From IMG/VR virus record IMGVR_UViG_3300036770_003093, positions 1 through 64,000 of that record: 64,000 bases of DNA; one strand, given 5' to 3'. Below the pieces are notes generated by a model, which saw only the letters and a list, made by a program, of their open reading frames with translations, did no database searches and was not told the origin of the DNA. Both the position numbers and the translations under genes were made by a program. The DNA is from a virus. This document shows positions 45,863 to 53,204 of this stretch, one piece after another (positions within the stretch are counted from its first letter, which is position 1; each line of letters starts with the position of its first letter).

Positions 45863-47560
45863 TTAGCAACTTGAACAACCTATACAACCAGATGTACAGT
45901 CAGATGTACAATTAGATGTACAACCACACTGACTGCTTACGCTAGTACAATTTTGAGGACCTGTTAGTTGCAACATTAGAAGTTTTTCTCTTTCTAGATA
46001 TGTTTCAAGCAGATCATACTCACAACATACAGTTATCCCATATCTCTTGGATAACATGTCTGAATAATATGCTTCAACAAATGCACAGTTTACAAGAATT
46101 TCTTTCTCCTCTGTACATGCTTTAGGAATATATCCAGGTTCAACATAAAACTTGGTTTTCTTTACAGGTTTAGGTAAACATAAATCACAGCGACTAAAGG
46201 ACGCAGTTTTTACAGTTGCTTGAATACAATCGCAACCTTCTTCACTACCTGCAGATACAGTCCAGCATTTTGGAGAACCTTGTATCTGAATTACATTACC
46301 AATTTCATTAGTAAGATCTTCATTAGAATAGATAATATCTGTAGGATCCTCACAGTTTGTTAGAATAAAACATGGTATTCTACAAACATCACAATCAGCA
46401 ATAATCTCATAAATAAAAGGTGATGGTGTAATAATAACCTCATCACAAGAACCATCAATAATTGTGTAGCAACCTTTTATACTCTCAGGTTGAGATATAT
46501 AAATAGTTGTACCAATCATGTTATTTAAATCAACACTAATGCTAATCTGTGAACCATCAGCACATGATTGTAATACGGTACATGTTGATGCTGCTGTATC
46601 TTCACTCCAAACAGCTCGTGGTAGATAATAAACATTATCAGATACTGAAACATTCAGCATTTCATCTGTAGTAGAATACACTGGACCACCACTACCTGCG
46701 CCACTTCCTGTTACATATCCATCAGTGGCAGTATACATATGAGCACCATGATGAAAATCCGCACCTGGTGTAGGACCACTTAAAACTATCCAGTTAGCAC
46801 CAGCATCAATAGTTTGCAGTCTAAGTTCTGAGTTACCGGTTGCCCATAATAAATTATCACTTCTCCATGTTAAGTGTAAAAGATTAGAACGTAGCTCAGG
46901 CGTGTATACAACAGTAAAAAGACCACCAGCATTTGTGCTTCTCCAAATATTATTATTGGTAACAGCAATAATTGTTTGTTGATCTTGGCTGATATGTATA
47001 CCAACAATAGGATCATTAATTGTTCCAATTGATCCTGGTAATGCACCCCAGTTAGAACCAGCATCTAAAGTGTAATATACCTCACCATTTACACCACCAA
47101 CAACGCCTATATTACTAGTGATAAAATGTACTGAATATAGATCAACCGGATTAGATGAATTATCTAATACTTGTCCAACTAAATTAAATGAATTAGCTTG
47201 ATTGTTAGAATAGGCAACTCTTCCTTGATCACCAACAACAACAACGTTGTTAGCATCAATATACCATACTTCACGCCAGGTAAATGCATTAGTCCACACA
47301 CTTTGGTAATTACCAGAAGGTGAAGCCCACAATACACCAGCATTGTTAGAAACAATAATACCTTTACTATTAGAAGGTACAGAACCTGTCATACCAACAG
47401 CAACTACTGAATCAGCAGATCCTGGTTTTGCCATGATATCCAATATGGAATCCATGCGCAAATTGGGAAAAAGATTAGATGTTAAATCAACCCATGGTGT
47501 GGTATGATTATCTAATCTTTTTACAAGACTATTGTCTCCAACTACATATGTTTTAAACAT
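45863..47560 (-). CDS. Beta-propeller (BNR/Ycf48-like) receptor-binding protein with Cys-rich tail
   Basis: 565 residues. The first about 330 residues contain repeated blades of the sialidase/Ycf48 type: WREVWYIDANNVVVVGDQG, YYTLDAGSNWG, IWRSTNAGGLF and TIDAGANWI, with the S/T-x-D/N-x-G-x-x-W Asp-box pattern. The C-terminal part has four spaced Cys-containing blocks and ends in a Cys/Ser/Thr-rich tail with CGC, CTSNC and GCIGCSSC runs (bases 45866-45950). Propellers at phage tips bind sugars or outer-membrane proteins. Start overlaps the upstream Cys-rich gene by 8 nt. Propeller call is sure from the repeats; the role as tail tip or head fibre is inferred. Confidence 0.75.
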   Translation of the reverse strand: MFKTYVVGDNSLVKRLDNHTTPWVDLTSNLFPNLRMDSILDIMAKPGSADSVVAVGMTGSVPSNSKGIIVSNNAGVLWASPSGNYQSVWTNAFTWREVWYIDANNVVVVGDQGRVAYSNNQANSFNLVGQVLDNSSNPVDLYSVHFITSNIGVVGGVNGEVYYTLDAGSNWGALPGSIGTINDPIVGIHISQDQQTIIAVTNNNIWRSTNAGGLFTVVYTPELRSNLLHLTWRSDNLLWATGNSELRLQTIDAGANWIVLSGPTPGADFHHGAHMYTATDGYVTGSGAGSGGPVYSTTDEMLNVSVSDNVYYLPRAVWSEDTAASTCTVLQSCADGSQISISVDLNNMIGTTIYISQPESIKGCYTIIDGSCDEVIITPSPFIYEIIADCDVCRIPCFILTNCEDPTDIIYSNEDLTNEIGNVIQIQGSPKCWTVSAGSEEGCDCIQATVKTASFSRCDLCLPKPVKKTKFYVEPGYIPKACTEEKEILVNCAFVEAYYSDMLSKRYGITVCCEYDLLETYLEREKLLMLQLTGPQNCTSVSSQCGCTSNCTSDCTSGCIGCSSC

Positions 47561-47762
47561 CGCTTAATCTTACACTTACTTTTTGAATAACAGGTGCATC
47601 AGATTTTGTAGGATTTGGTTGTACAAGTTTGTTTCTGTTTGTAAGAGACAGATCGTACTCATACTTCGCCGCGCAGTTTACACAAACTGAGCGTCCATCA
47701 GTAGCTGTTTTACGTTGACAACCACACCCTAGTTTACTTTTGCAATTTGAACATTGTGCCAT
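47553..47762 (-). CDS. Small zinc-ribbon-like Cys-rich protein
   Basis: 69 residues. Seven Cys within the first 32 residues: CSNCKSKLGCGC and CVNCAAKYEYD, two pairs of CxxC that could bind one Zn, plus CGC. Leader TTTAAAACCAACAAAT before the ATG is nearly identical to that of the 334-aa gene. Sits between the 180-aa protein and the propeller gene, whose start it overlaps by 8 nt. May help fold or attach the Cys-rich fibre proteins nearby; unknown family. Confidence 0.5.
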   Translation of the reverse strand: MAQCSNCKSKLGCGCQRKTATDGRSVCVNCAAKYEYDLSLTNRNKLVQPNPTKSDAPVIQKVSVRLSDV

Positions 47763-47781
47763 ATTTGTTGGTTTTAAATAG

Positions 47782-48324
47782 TTAGCAGGTTACACAATTA
47801 ATTTTATCAAGAAGTTTTACAGCATAGTTGTAAATATCCATACCTTTTGTTGGCTCGTGGCAGTATTCAACTGCAGCTTTAGCCGCATCTAATAGTGTAC
47901 GAATATATTGCAACTGACGCAGTTTATCTTTAACCTTAGCTGTAGGATCACAGTTTGCAAGGTTTAAAGCGCACAAAGCTTTCTCATATTTTTTGAGGGC
48001 TGCTGTTATACGCAGATGATTGTACTCTACATACAACTGATCAGATGGAGATAGACTATACTTAATAATCCATATTCCATCTGGTAAGTCTGTATATGTG
48101 GTACCACAACCACTAGTTTGTGTTCCTAAATCACAGGCCGTAATATTTAGATTAAAGTTTTCTGTTACACTTAACTCTTTAGAAAAAGAATATCCTGGCA
48201 ATGTTATATGCAGTGTAGGACAAGTGATAGGTAAACCTGTAGCATAAACGCTAGTATCTACCACTTTAAGAACACAACCAGTCATTATGGTTGGTACATC
48301 AAGACTTAAAACGTGATTTGCCAT
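47782..48324 (-). CDS. Virion protein of unknown function, beta N-half and helical C-half
   Basis: 180 residues. N-terminal half is beta-rich (TGCVLKVVDTSVY, DGIWIIKYSLSPSDQLY), C-terminal half helical with a K/L/A-rich region (KVKDKLRQLQYIRTLLDAAKAAVEY) and ends in CVTC. Cys-rich like its neighbours. First gene after the terminator at 48343-48378; TATATCTTA lies 4 nt before the ATG, a weaker form of the start-proximal element. No family recognised; a structural adaptor is plausible from location. Confidence 0.4.
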   Translation of the reverse strand: MANHVLSLDVPTIMTGCVLKVVDTSVYATGLPITCPTLHITLPGYSFSKELSVTENFNLNITACDLGTQTSGCGTTYTDLPDGIWIIKYSLSPSDQLYVEYNHLRITAALKKYEKALCALNLANCDPTAKVKDKLRQLQYIRTLLDAAKAAVEYCHEPTKGMDIYNYAVKLLDKINCVTC

Positions 48325-48342
48325 ATGCTAAGATATATAAGA

Positions 48343-48378
48343 AAAGGGAGAGGAGAGATAAACTCTCACTCTCCCTTT
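48343..48378 (-). terminator. Intrinsic terminator after the 542-aa virion gene
   Basis: On the minus strand, AAAGGGAGAG-T-GAGAG, a 5-nt loop, then CTCTC-CTCTCCCTTT, a 15-bp stem with one bulged base, followed by TCTTATATATCTT. It lies 21 nt after the stop at 48400. With the promoter-like element upstream of 50028, it makes the 542-aa gene a single-gene unit. Confidence 0.75.
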
Positions 48379-48399
48379 AACTTAAGATTTCAGAAATGA

Positions 48400-50028
48400 T
48401 TAGGGTATGTCAATCAAAGATGTTTCACAAGGAGTGCAAGATACCACCTCTAATTCTGGACACTGAGCGCAAGCAGTAAGCCATGCGTTAACCGTTTGTT
48501 CAAAACTAGTAGAGCGTGCATTTGCAACAATCTCCAACATGTACCGGTCATTATCAAACACTCCAGTAGGATTGTTGAAACGTGGTACACTGTGCAACAA
48601 GTAGTAACGATAGTAACGAGTGCTACGGTTAATTACATTGAACACGTTATCACCTTGAGTGATTTCCCGGATACGAATATCGGTTGCAAAGAAGTTTTGA
48701 CGATAGCTCTCAGAAAGAATCAAGTCACGCAAAACAGTCTCACCAAATCCGTTACCTTGTAGACCAAGACACTCAGTGCGGTTTACGCAGATGCCTTCAA
48801 ACTTACAAGGATCTCCAGTGTAATCTACCATAGAAGCATAGATCTGAATTGGCTCAACTTCATAGAAGTCAGATACTTGGAAAGAGCAGTTACCAAAAGT
48901 GGTATCTACATATGCACCAAACAATACCAAACCAGCACACTCACCAGAAGTATGACCAGGAGATACATAATTATCCCAAGTTCCATATACCACACCTGCA
49001 GGAGCAGGAGTTAATGCAGAAGTATTTGTTCCAGGAGGATACAACCAGTAAGTGCTACCACTTACAGTTTCAGAAATTACTACAGGGTAGATAAAATCTG
49101 CAAGGTAAGGTACGTTACGAGTAGTGTCCATGATTTGAGAGGCCCAGCCAATCATAACCAAGGTAGAATCTACAGGAGTAGGTGCCAATACACCAGGAGC
49201 GCAGCAACCAGTATAGTGATCCAAAGTGTTATACACTTGGTGGTTCAAGAAACGTAGTGCAGGAGAACCTTTGATGTCAAGACGCAAGTAGTAGGTCTCG
49301 TCACAAAGGAATTCAAAGCAACACTCACCATCTACACTGCTTCCATTTACTGCAGTTATAGTAATTGTAGCATCACCACTGTCACCAACAACTGTTACAA
49401 CATCACCAACTTTGTATCCATATCCAGGATTAACAATTGAAAAAGTTGCAATTGGATCAGGAGAAGGACCAGTTAAGGTTAAAACATTAATGGTCAAACC
49501 ATTACCGCTACCACCACTAGTAGTTTTTACACCAACTGTGTAGTTAGTACCAGGAGTAGTTAATGAAGCAGAAGTAACTGCAGTGTTGAACGGAGTTTTA
49601 CCAATGTTCACAATTGCTTGTTGAGGAACACAAGGCTCAACAACATAGAAATTTTGAACATATTTAGGATTGATCTCTTTAGACTTGTTGGTCTCTTGGT
49701 ATCCACCATGAAATTTACCAATCTTGTCATTTTCATAAAAAGATGAACCAGCAAGGATCAAAGGGCAACATGCACTAGCACCGCTCCATGAAGTATCAGT
49801 TCCTACAGATGCATAAGTATCTTTGTAAAAAAGACCATAAGCAGGAGTTGCTTTAGGATTGGTAGGAGCAATACTACGACCAGTAACAAATGCACCATTA
49901 AGGTTTACCATAGGCATACCTACACTGGTAACATAACCTTGATCCAAGCCTGCCGCCGTTGGCGACTCAACTTGATTTCCAGCAGTTCCTACGAACACTT
50001 TCTGGAAAGAATGATTAAAATAAGCCAT
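48400..50028 (-). CDS. Abundant-type virion structural protein (542 aa), unassigned
   Basis: 542 residues. A long acidic/aromatic beta-rich protein with an inserted GxGY module at about residues 155-230 (LTTPGTNYTVGVKTTSGG and NPGYGYKVGDVVTVVGD), the repeat type also present in the 296-aa protein. Cys occurs in pairs (ASACCPL, GECCFE, TGCCAPG, CAQCPEL, CTPC). The C-terminal part (STRYYRYYLLHSVPRF) is better ordered. Single-gene unit with a strong terminator and an AACCCTT leader also seen at the MCP gene, so high expression is likely. Not recognised as sheath or tube; crAss-like phages are short-tailed, so a head or neck part is more likely. Confidence 0.5.
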   Translation of the reverse strand: MAYFNHSFQKVFVGTAGNQVESPTAAGLDQGYVTSVGMPMVNLNGAFVTGRSIAPTNPKATPAYGLFYKDTYASVGTDTSWSGASACCPLILAGSSFYENDKIGKFHGGYQETNKSKEINPKYVQNFYVVEPCVPQQAIVNIGKTPFNTAVTSASLTTPGTNYTVGVKTTSGGSGNGLTINVLTLTGPSPDPIATFSIVNPGYGYKVGDVVTVVGDSGDATITITAVNGSSVDGECCFEFLCDETYYLRLDIKGSPALRFLNHQVYNTLDHYTGCCAPGVLAPTPVDSTLVMIGWASQIMDTTRNVPYLADFIYPVVISETVSGSTYWLYPPGTNTSALTPAPAGVVYGTWDNYVSPGHTSGECAGLVLFGAYVDTTFGNCSFQVSDFYEVEPIQIYASMVDYTGDPCKFEGICVNRTECLGLQGNGFGETVLRDLILSESYRQNFFATDIRIREITQGDNVFNVINRSTRYYRYYLLHSVPRFNNPTGVFDNDRYMLEIVANARSTSFEQTVNAWLTACAQCPELEVVSCTPCETSLIDIP

Positions 50029-50041
50029 TGTTTTAGATTAA

Positions 50042-50048
50042 AAGGGTT
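50042..50048 (-). promoter_or_regulatory. AACCCTT leader element, copy 1
   Basis: AACCCTT ends 13 nt before ATG 50028, within a 63-nt gap. The same heptamer precedes the 69-aa small basic gene, the 334-aa gene and the MCP gene at 13-17 nt. Confidence 0.35.
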
Positions 50049-50060
50049 ATAAACATATTA

Positions 50061-50068
50061 TAATATAA
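50061..50068 (-). promoter_or_regulatory. Candidate promoter core TTATATTA for the 542-aa gene
   Basis: TTATATTA lies 32 nt before ATG 50028 and differs from GTATATTA by one base. Being the only such element in the gap before an isolated, terminator-ended gene, it supports reading TATATTA as a promoter core rather than a ribosome site. Low confidence alone. Confidence 0.3.
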
Positions 50069-50091
50069 GAAAAAGTTTTTCAAATGCAAAA

Positions 50092-50589
50092 CTATGAAAG
50101 AAAAAGAAGTTTATATTTTGCAGCATTTATACTGTCTTTTACTGTATCTAAACTATTTACTATTTCAGAGTAAGGCATTTTAGCTTGCAGTTTTGTAATT
50201 ATTGCATACATATCTCTTAGATAATTTACAGCGTCTTGTAAATCATCTAGTTGTCTAGGGACAGATTCTGTATACTTTAATAGTTTTTCAGAAGCACCTT
50301 GATATCCTTCAATTAAAGAATCAGCATGATCTGGTAATGCATCATATAGATCATTAAGAGCTTTATGTGCAGCATATGAACCAGGTCCTGTAATCTTTAG
50401 ATGTAGTTTATGAAAGCTTGATGCTGCATTCATCATCTCTGTTGCACAGGCAGCAGTCATTGTGTCTAAGGAACTACCGCCCACACCTGTATCTGAAACA
50501 GGTTGTGGTTTTGCAGTTTCTTTATCTACAACTGGCCTGCTAATCTGTTTTGCAGGCTGCGGGTTGCGTTTTAGTAATCTAGTTTCCAT
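50092..50589 (-). CDS. Dps/ferritin-like helical protein (DUF5856-like)
   Basis: 165 residues. A Pro/Lys-rich 40-residue N-terminus, then four predicted helices. Residues about 58-100 (SFHKLHLKITGPGSYAAHKA, LYDALPDHADSLIEGYQG) follow the Dps pattern LHKLHW...FFxLHxxFExLYDEL...DxIAERI. From memory this is the small family annotated DUF5856 in phages and giant viruses. Dps proteins bind DNA and oxidise iron; the His/Asp/Glu ferroxidase ligands are only partly kept here (H-x-x-H and D-H-x-D). Placed between a ring candidate and the 542-aa virion gene, overlapping the former's gene by 1 nt, so it is probably made late and could be packaged. Confidence 0.6.
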   Translation of the reverse strand: METRLLKRNPQPAKQISRPVVDKETAKPQPVSDTGVGGSSLDTMTAACATEMMNAASSFHKLHLKITGPGSYAAHKALNDLYDALPDHADSLIEGYQGASEKLLKYTESVPRQLDDLQDAVNYLRDMYAIITKLQAKMPYSEIVNSLDTVKDSINAAKYKLLFLS

Positions 50590-51287
50590 TAGTTATTTTG
50601 TTCTACGCGTTGTTGTTCTCGCTGGTACTGAGTAAAGATCTCCATATCACCAGCAAGAATTGATGCTGCTTCGTCAATCATGACTTCTACAACATCATCT
50701 TTAAATTCACTTGTTACATCAGTTGTAGATGTGATTCCTGTATAAGGATCTACACAACCGGTAATCTGAATACGCCGAGGTTGGCGGTAATAGATAAAGT
50801 CTCCTTTTGTAACTTCAAACTCTTCGTTGGTATAAACAAAAAGTTTGCCGTCACGCAATGTAGCTACTGTCTCACCCCACTCAAAACTTGGACGTTTGTT
50901 TGTATCCTTTAGAATAATATCTAGGTTACCTTCTTCAACAAGATACACTACCATTCTCTTAGTGGGACAACATTCATTTTTAGCATGTACAGTTATTCTC
51001 TTCCATTGAAAATAATCAGCAGGTATTAGACCAAAACTGTAGTTTTCTTTGTCAGTAAGAATAAGGTTTGCTGAGGTTAAAAGAATTTGAAGGTCATCAA
51101 TGCGTCGATTGCTTTGCTCATCACCTTCTTTAAATTGGTTAAAACCATGAAGTTGACGGCGGCACCATTCGACTTGCGCTTTATTAAAAGCCTCAACAAT
51201 ATGCCAACACTCAAGATTATCATAATCCTGGCTATCAAGTTTGTTAAGCCGTTGTTTAATCTTTAAGGTAATTGTACTATTTAGCAT
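50589..51287 (-). CDS. Connector/ring protein next to the portal (tail-barrel ring 1 candidate)
   Basis: 232 residues. N-terminal helical bundle (ITLKIKQRLNKLDSQDYDNL, WHIVEAFNKAQVEWCRRQL), a central beta barrel (FIYYRQPRRIQITG) and a C-terminal helix (VVEVMIDEAASILAGDMEIF). This is the head-tail connector plan of P22 gp4/T7 gp11, and the first helix motif is common in crAss-like ring proteins. It comes before the fibre genes, apart from the two ring genes at 42206-40486, as ring 1 does relative to ring 2 in crAss001 by my recollection. TAATG overlap with the following Dps-like gene. Confidence 0.6.
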   Translation of the reverse strand: MLNSTITLKIKQRLNKLDSQDYDNLECWHIVEAFNKAQVEWCRRQLHGFNQFKEGDEQSNRRIDDLQILLTSANLILTDKENYSFGLIPADYFQWKRITVHAKNECCPTKRMVVYLVEEGNLDIILKDTNKRPSFEWGETVATLRDGKLFVYTNEEFEVTKGDFIYYRQPRRIQITGCVDPYTGITSTTDVTSEFKDDVVEVMIDEAASILAGDMEIFTQYQREQQRVEQNN

Positions 51288-51293
51288 GTCTTT

Positions 51294-51740
51294 TTACTTT
51301 TTACGTGCATTCTTTTTTGCACCAGCAATTCTATCAGCAGCTGTAGGTTTATTGTATGGGGGAGCTAGAGCAGCAAACTTAGCAGCTTTAGTAGAACCTC
51401 CTACTTTCATTTTAACACCACCTTTTTTTGCTTTATTGGGTATTGTATCCTTTACAAAATATTTTTCAGGATACATCAACATATTTGTATTTCTTCTTAC
51501 ATCAGAAGGATAATTTTTCATATACTCCTGAAAATTTAAACTCTCCTCAAGCTTTCTAGCATCTTCTTTAGCTTTTTGAAAGTCAAAAGCATTAATGTCT
51601 TTATTATCTACTGGACCTGCGGCCTGATATTTTTTTAATGACTTTTTATATGCAGACATAGCACCACCAGCTTTTTTATAAGCCATAGCTTTATTATCAT
51701 TAAAAACTTTAAGTGGATTGGGTTTATTAGTCTTTTTCAT
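51294..51740 (-). CDS. Small basic GG-motif protein (148 aa)
   Basis: 148 residues, strongly basic. Contains AYKKAGGAMSAYKKS, a central acidic/aromatic part (FQEYMKNYPSDVRR), then AKKGGVKMKVGGSTKAAKF and a basic end. It has an AGAGGATAA stretch before the ATG, the nearest thing to a Shine-Dalgarno in the window. Sits at the end of the small basic gene cluster, 6 nt before the ring gene. DNA-binding or internal head protein is inferred from charge only. Confidence 0.5.
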   Translation of the reverse strand: MKKTNKPNPLKVFNDNKAMAYKKAGGAMSAYKKSLKKYQAAGPVDNKDINAFDFQKAKEDARKLEESLNFQEYMKNYPSDVRRNTNMLMYPEKYFVKDTIPNKAKKGGVKMKVGGSTKAAKFAALAPPYNKPTAADRIAGAKKNARKK

Positions 51741-51742
51741 TT

Positions 51743-52006
51743 TTATCCTCTTTTAATATTTTTCCTCATCTTACCAAGAGTCTTAGCAAGTCTAGCTCTT
51801 TGAGCAGTCTTACCGGTACCTTTAGCTTTTTCGTTTAACCATGATTTTTTAATAGTGCCTTCAGGAGTAATTGCACCAGCTGCTTTAGCTGTAGCACGCA
51901 ATGACCCAGGTTTTTTAATAGCACCTTTAATCCAGCTGCCGCCAGATTTCATTTTAGTAAGCTTAGTTGGTGTCATAGAGCCACCACCACACATCATGCA
52001 CTTCAT
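51743..52006 (-). CDS. Small basic protein with KCMMCGGGS start (87 aa)
   Basis: 87 residues, about 30 percent Lys+Arg. Starts MKCMMCGGGS, then MKSGGSWIKGA, then a conserved-looking block GSLRATAKAAGAITPEGTIK and KAQRARLAKTL-like end. Similar blocks occur, from memory, in many small proteins of marine and Bacteroidota phages. The repeated short helices with spaced Lys/Arg suggest nucleic-acid binding. Confidence 0.5.
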   Translation of the reverse strand: MKCMMCGGGSMTPTKLTKMKSGGSWIKGAIKKPGSLRATAKAAGAITPEGTIKKSWLNEKAKGTGKTAQRARLAKTLGKMRKNIKRG

Positions 52007-52008
52007 AA

Positions 52009-52341
52009 TTATTTTTTCTTAGTTTTAATAGCTCCCCCACGTTTTTTGATCGGTGTTATTGTAGATTCAGTAACACTTCTTCTTGAATTTTTGCGAGGAC
52101 TTACAGTTTTTAAATTCATTCTAATAGAATCATCTTTACTAAAAAGATCTATATTATCTGTTCTAGAGTAGCTTTTAGGTTTAGCACTATATTTTTCAAA
52201 TTTTTTTACATACTCCTTCTCTGATATAGGTTTAGATCTTGTAAAAAGATTGCTTTTCGTATAACGCTTACGTGAATCAGAATCTTGCTTTGCTCCACCA
52301 GCTTGTGCTTTTTTTAAAGGTTTTTTAGATACATTTTTCAT
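52009..52341 (-). CDS. Small basic protein with KAQAGG motif (110 aa)
   Basis: 110 residues, Ser/Lys/Arg-rich, probably disordered. N-terminus KKPLKKAQAGGAKQ shares the KAQxG peptide with two giant cargo proteins (LPKAQPG, LPKAQYG). C-terminus KKRGGAIKTKKK. AACCTTTTAAT leader similar to the one before the 542-aa gene. Candidate internal head protein or scaffold peptide. Confidence 0.45.
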   Translation of the reverse strand: MKNVSKKPLKKAQAGGAKQDSDSRKRYTKSNLFTRSKPISEKEYVKKFEKYSAKPKSYSRTDNIDLFSKDDSIRMNLKTVSPRKNSRRSVTESTITPIKKRGGAIKTKKK

Positions 52342-52361
52342 GGTTATATAAAATTAAAAGG

Positions 52362-52643
52362 TTAACAATTCCATTTGCGCAAACTTTTATTAATCCTGCT
52401 ATTTGGATCTCTAGCTGTTTTAGCGCTTGTTAGTTTTTTCTTCATGCCCTCCATTCTTGAACAAAAGGATTTACGACGTTTGGCATCTTTGCTACCAGCT
52501 TTAAGCTCAGATGGTTTTTTGGTTACTGCAGTTTGTAACTTACTACCAGGATTTTCCCGGCGATAAGATGCTACACCTTTTTTGTTAAGACCCCCTTTGG
52601 GATCTTTACCCTCTTTACGTTGCCACGCAGCTGTCTTTGCCAT
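52362..52643 (-). CDS. Small basic DUF6321-like protein (93 aa)
   Basis: 93 residues. AAWQRKEGKDPKGGLNKKG, KRRKSFCSRMEGMKKKL and a final RKWNC fit, from memory, the DUF6321 family (WQRKEGxNPxGGLN...ARRKSFCxRM...LRKWxC) seen in phages and giant viruses. The most confident family call in the cluster. Function of the family is not known to me. ATG overlaps the upstream 56-aa gene's TGA. Confidence 0.7.
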   Translation of the reverse strand: MAKTAAWQRKEGKDPKGGLNKKGVASYRRENPGSKLQTAVTKKPSELKAGSKDAKRRKSFCSRMEGMKKKLTSAKTARDPNSRINKSLRKWNC

Positions 52644-52813
52644 CAGTTTTCACTTTTTAATAATTCCATAGCTTTCAAAAACCCGGCTTCATAAGCTTCT
52701 TTTACTTCTTCATATCTTTCATACTTAGAAATATGATCGCCTGTTTCCATTTTATGTTTTGAGGAGGCATATTCATCTGCTAATCCCCAATAATTAATTT
52801 CTGTCTTTGCCAT
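52643..52813 (-). CDS. Small acidic protein (56 aa), non-basic member of the cluster
   Basis: Found by eye: MAKTEINYWGLADEYASSKH to LLKSEN, 56 residues. It begins at the TAATG junction with the upstream 74-aa gene and ends in an ATGA overlap with the DUF6321-like gene, so it is read in the same chain. Unlike its neighbours it is acidic and helical (SKYERYEEVKEAYEAGFLK). The tight overlaps on both sides support it as real. Possible helper of the basic proteins; unknown family. Confidence 0.5.
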   Translation of the reverse strand: MAKTEINYWGLADEYASSKHKMETGDHISKYERYEEVKEAYEAGFLKAMELLKSEN

Positions 52814-53037
52814 TACTTTTTAAGTTTACGTACAGAAGTTCTCTGTGCAGGTTTAGATGCGTTATTTTGAACAATTGTAGACAATGCAGAAAGTTGCTGT
52901 TTAGCAAGATTCTGTACAGCTGACATACGAGATTTATCAGCCATGATTTCTTTAGCGCGTTGTAGAGTTGATAAGTCAGACTCAGTGCGCCACTTTTTTT
53001 CATCTACAGAAATAGAGATTGCTTTAGACTTAGCCAT
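52813..53037 (-). CDS. Small basic helical protein (74 aa)
   Basis: 74 residues, helical. ISVDEKKWRTESDLSTLQRA and KSRMSAVQNLAKQQLSALS look like an amphipathic helix pair, with a basic end TSVRKLKK. No GG motif. Lies 2 nt after the 48-aa gene, 1-nt TAATG overlap with the next. Unknown family. Confidence 0.5.
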   Translation of the reverse strand: MAKSKAISISVDEKKWRTESDLSTLQRAKEIMADKSRMSAVQNLAKQQLSALSTIVQNNASKPAQRTSVRKLKK

Positions 53038-53039
53038 AA

Positions 53040-53186
53040 TTATTTGGTTTTTGGTTTAACATTTCCGCCACGTTTGTAGGCAGGTTTCTTTTTACCAGCA
53101 GCTTTAAAGCGCTGTAGTTCTTCTACGCCGGCGCCACTTTGTACACCACCGTAAGCTTTTTTCTTTAAGGGTTTAGTCTTTTTCAT
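53040..53186 (-). CDS. Small basic GG-motif protein (48 aa)
   Basis: Read by eye: starts MKKTKPLKKKAYGGVQSGAG and ends YKRGGNVKPKTK, 48 residues, 17 Lys/Arg. Too short for a 60-codon cutoff. GTATATTA is exactly 5 nt before the ATG, so this gene may open its own transcript. Its stop is 2 nt before the 74-aa gene. Carries YGG and KRGG motifs like the other small basic proteins. Confidence 0.5.
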   Translation of the reverse strand: MKKTKPLKKKAYGGVQSGAGVEELQRFKAAGKKKPAYKRGGNVKPKTK

Positions 53187-53191
53187 AAGAT

Positions 53192-53199
53192 TAATATAC
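53192..53199 (-). promoter_or_regulatory. GTATATTA start-proximal element, copy 4
   Basis: GTATATTA ends 5 nt before ATG 53186, in the 18-nt gap between the 88-aa and 48-aa genes. Splits the small-basic-protein cluster into two transcription units if it is a promoter. No TTTG 20 nt upstream here. Confidence 0.4.
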
Positions 53200-53204
53200 A
53201 AAAA

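Noticed and set aside
45834-45887. N-terminal extension of the fibre gene from TTG 45887
   Set aside because: Overlaps the propeller gene, uses TTG, and the ATG at 45833 has the GTATATTA element 6 nt upstream.
52794-53003. Alternative 69-codon minus-strand frame
   Set aside because: Overlaps the 74-aa and 56-aa genes, which are chained by TAATG junctions and have more protein-like sequence.
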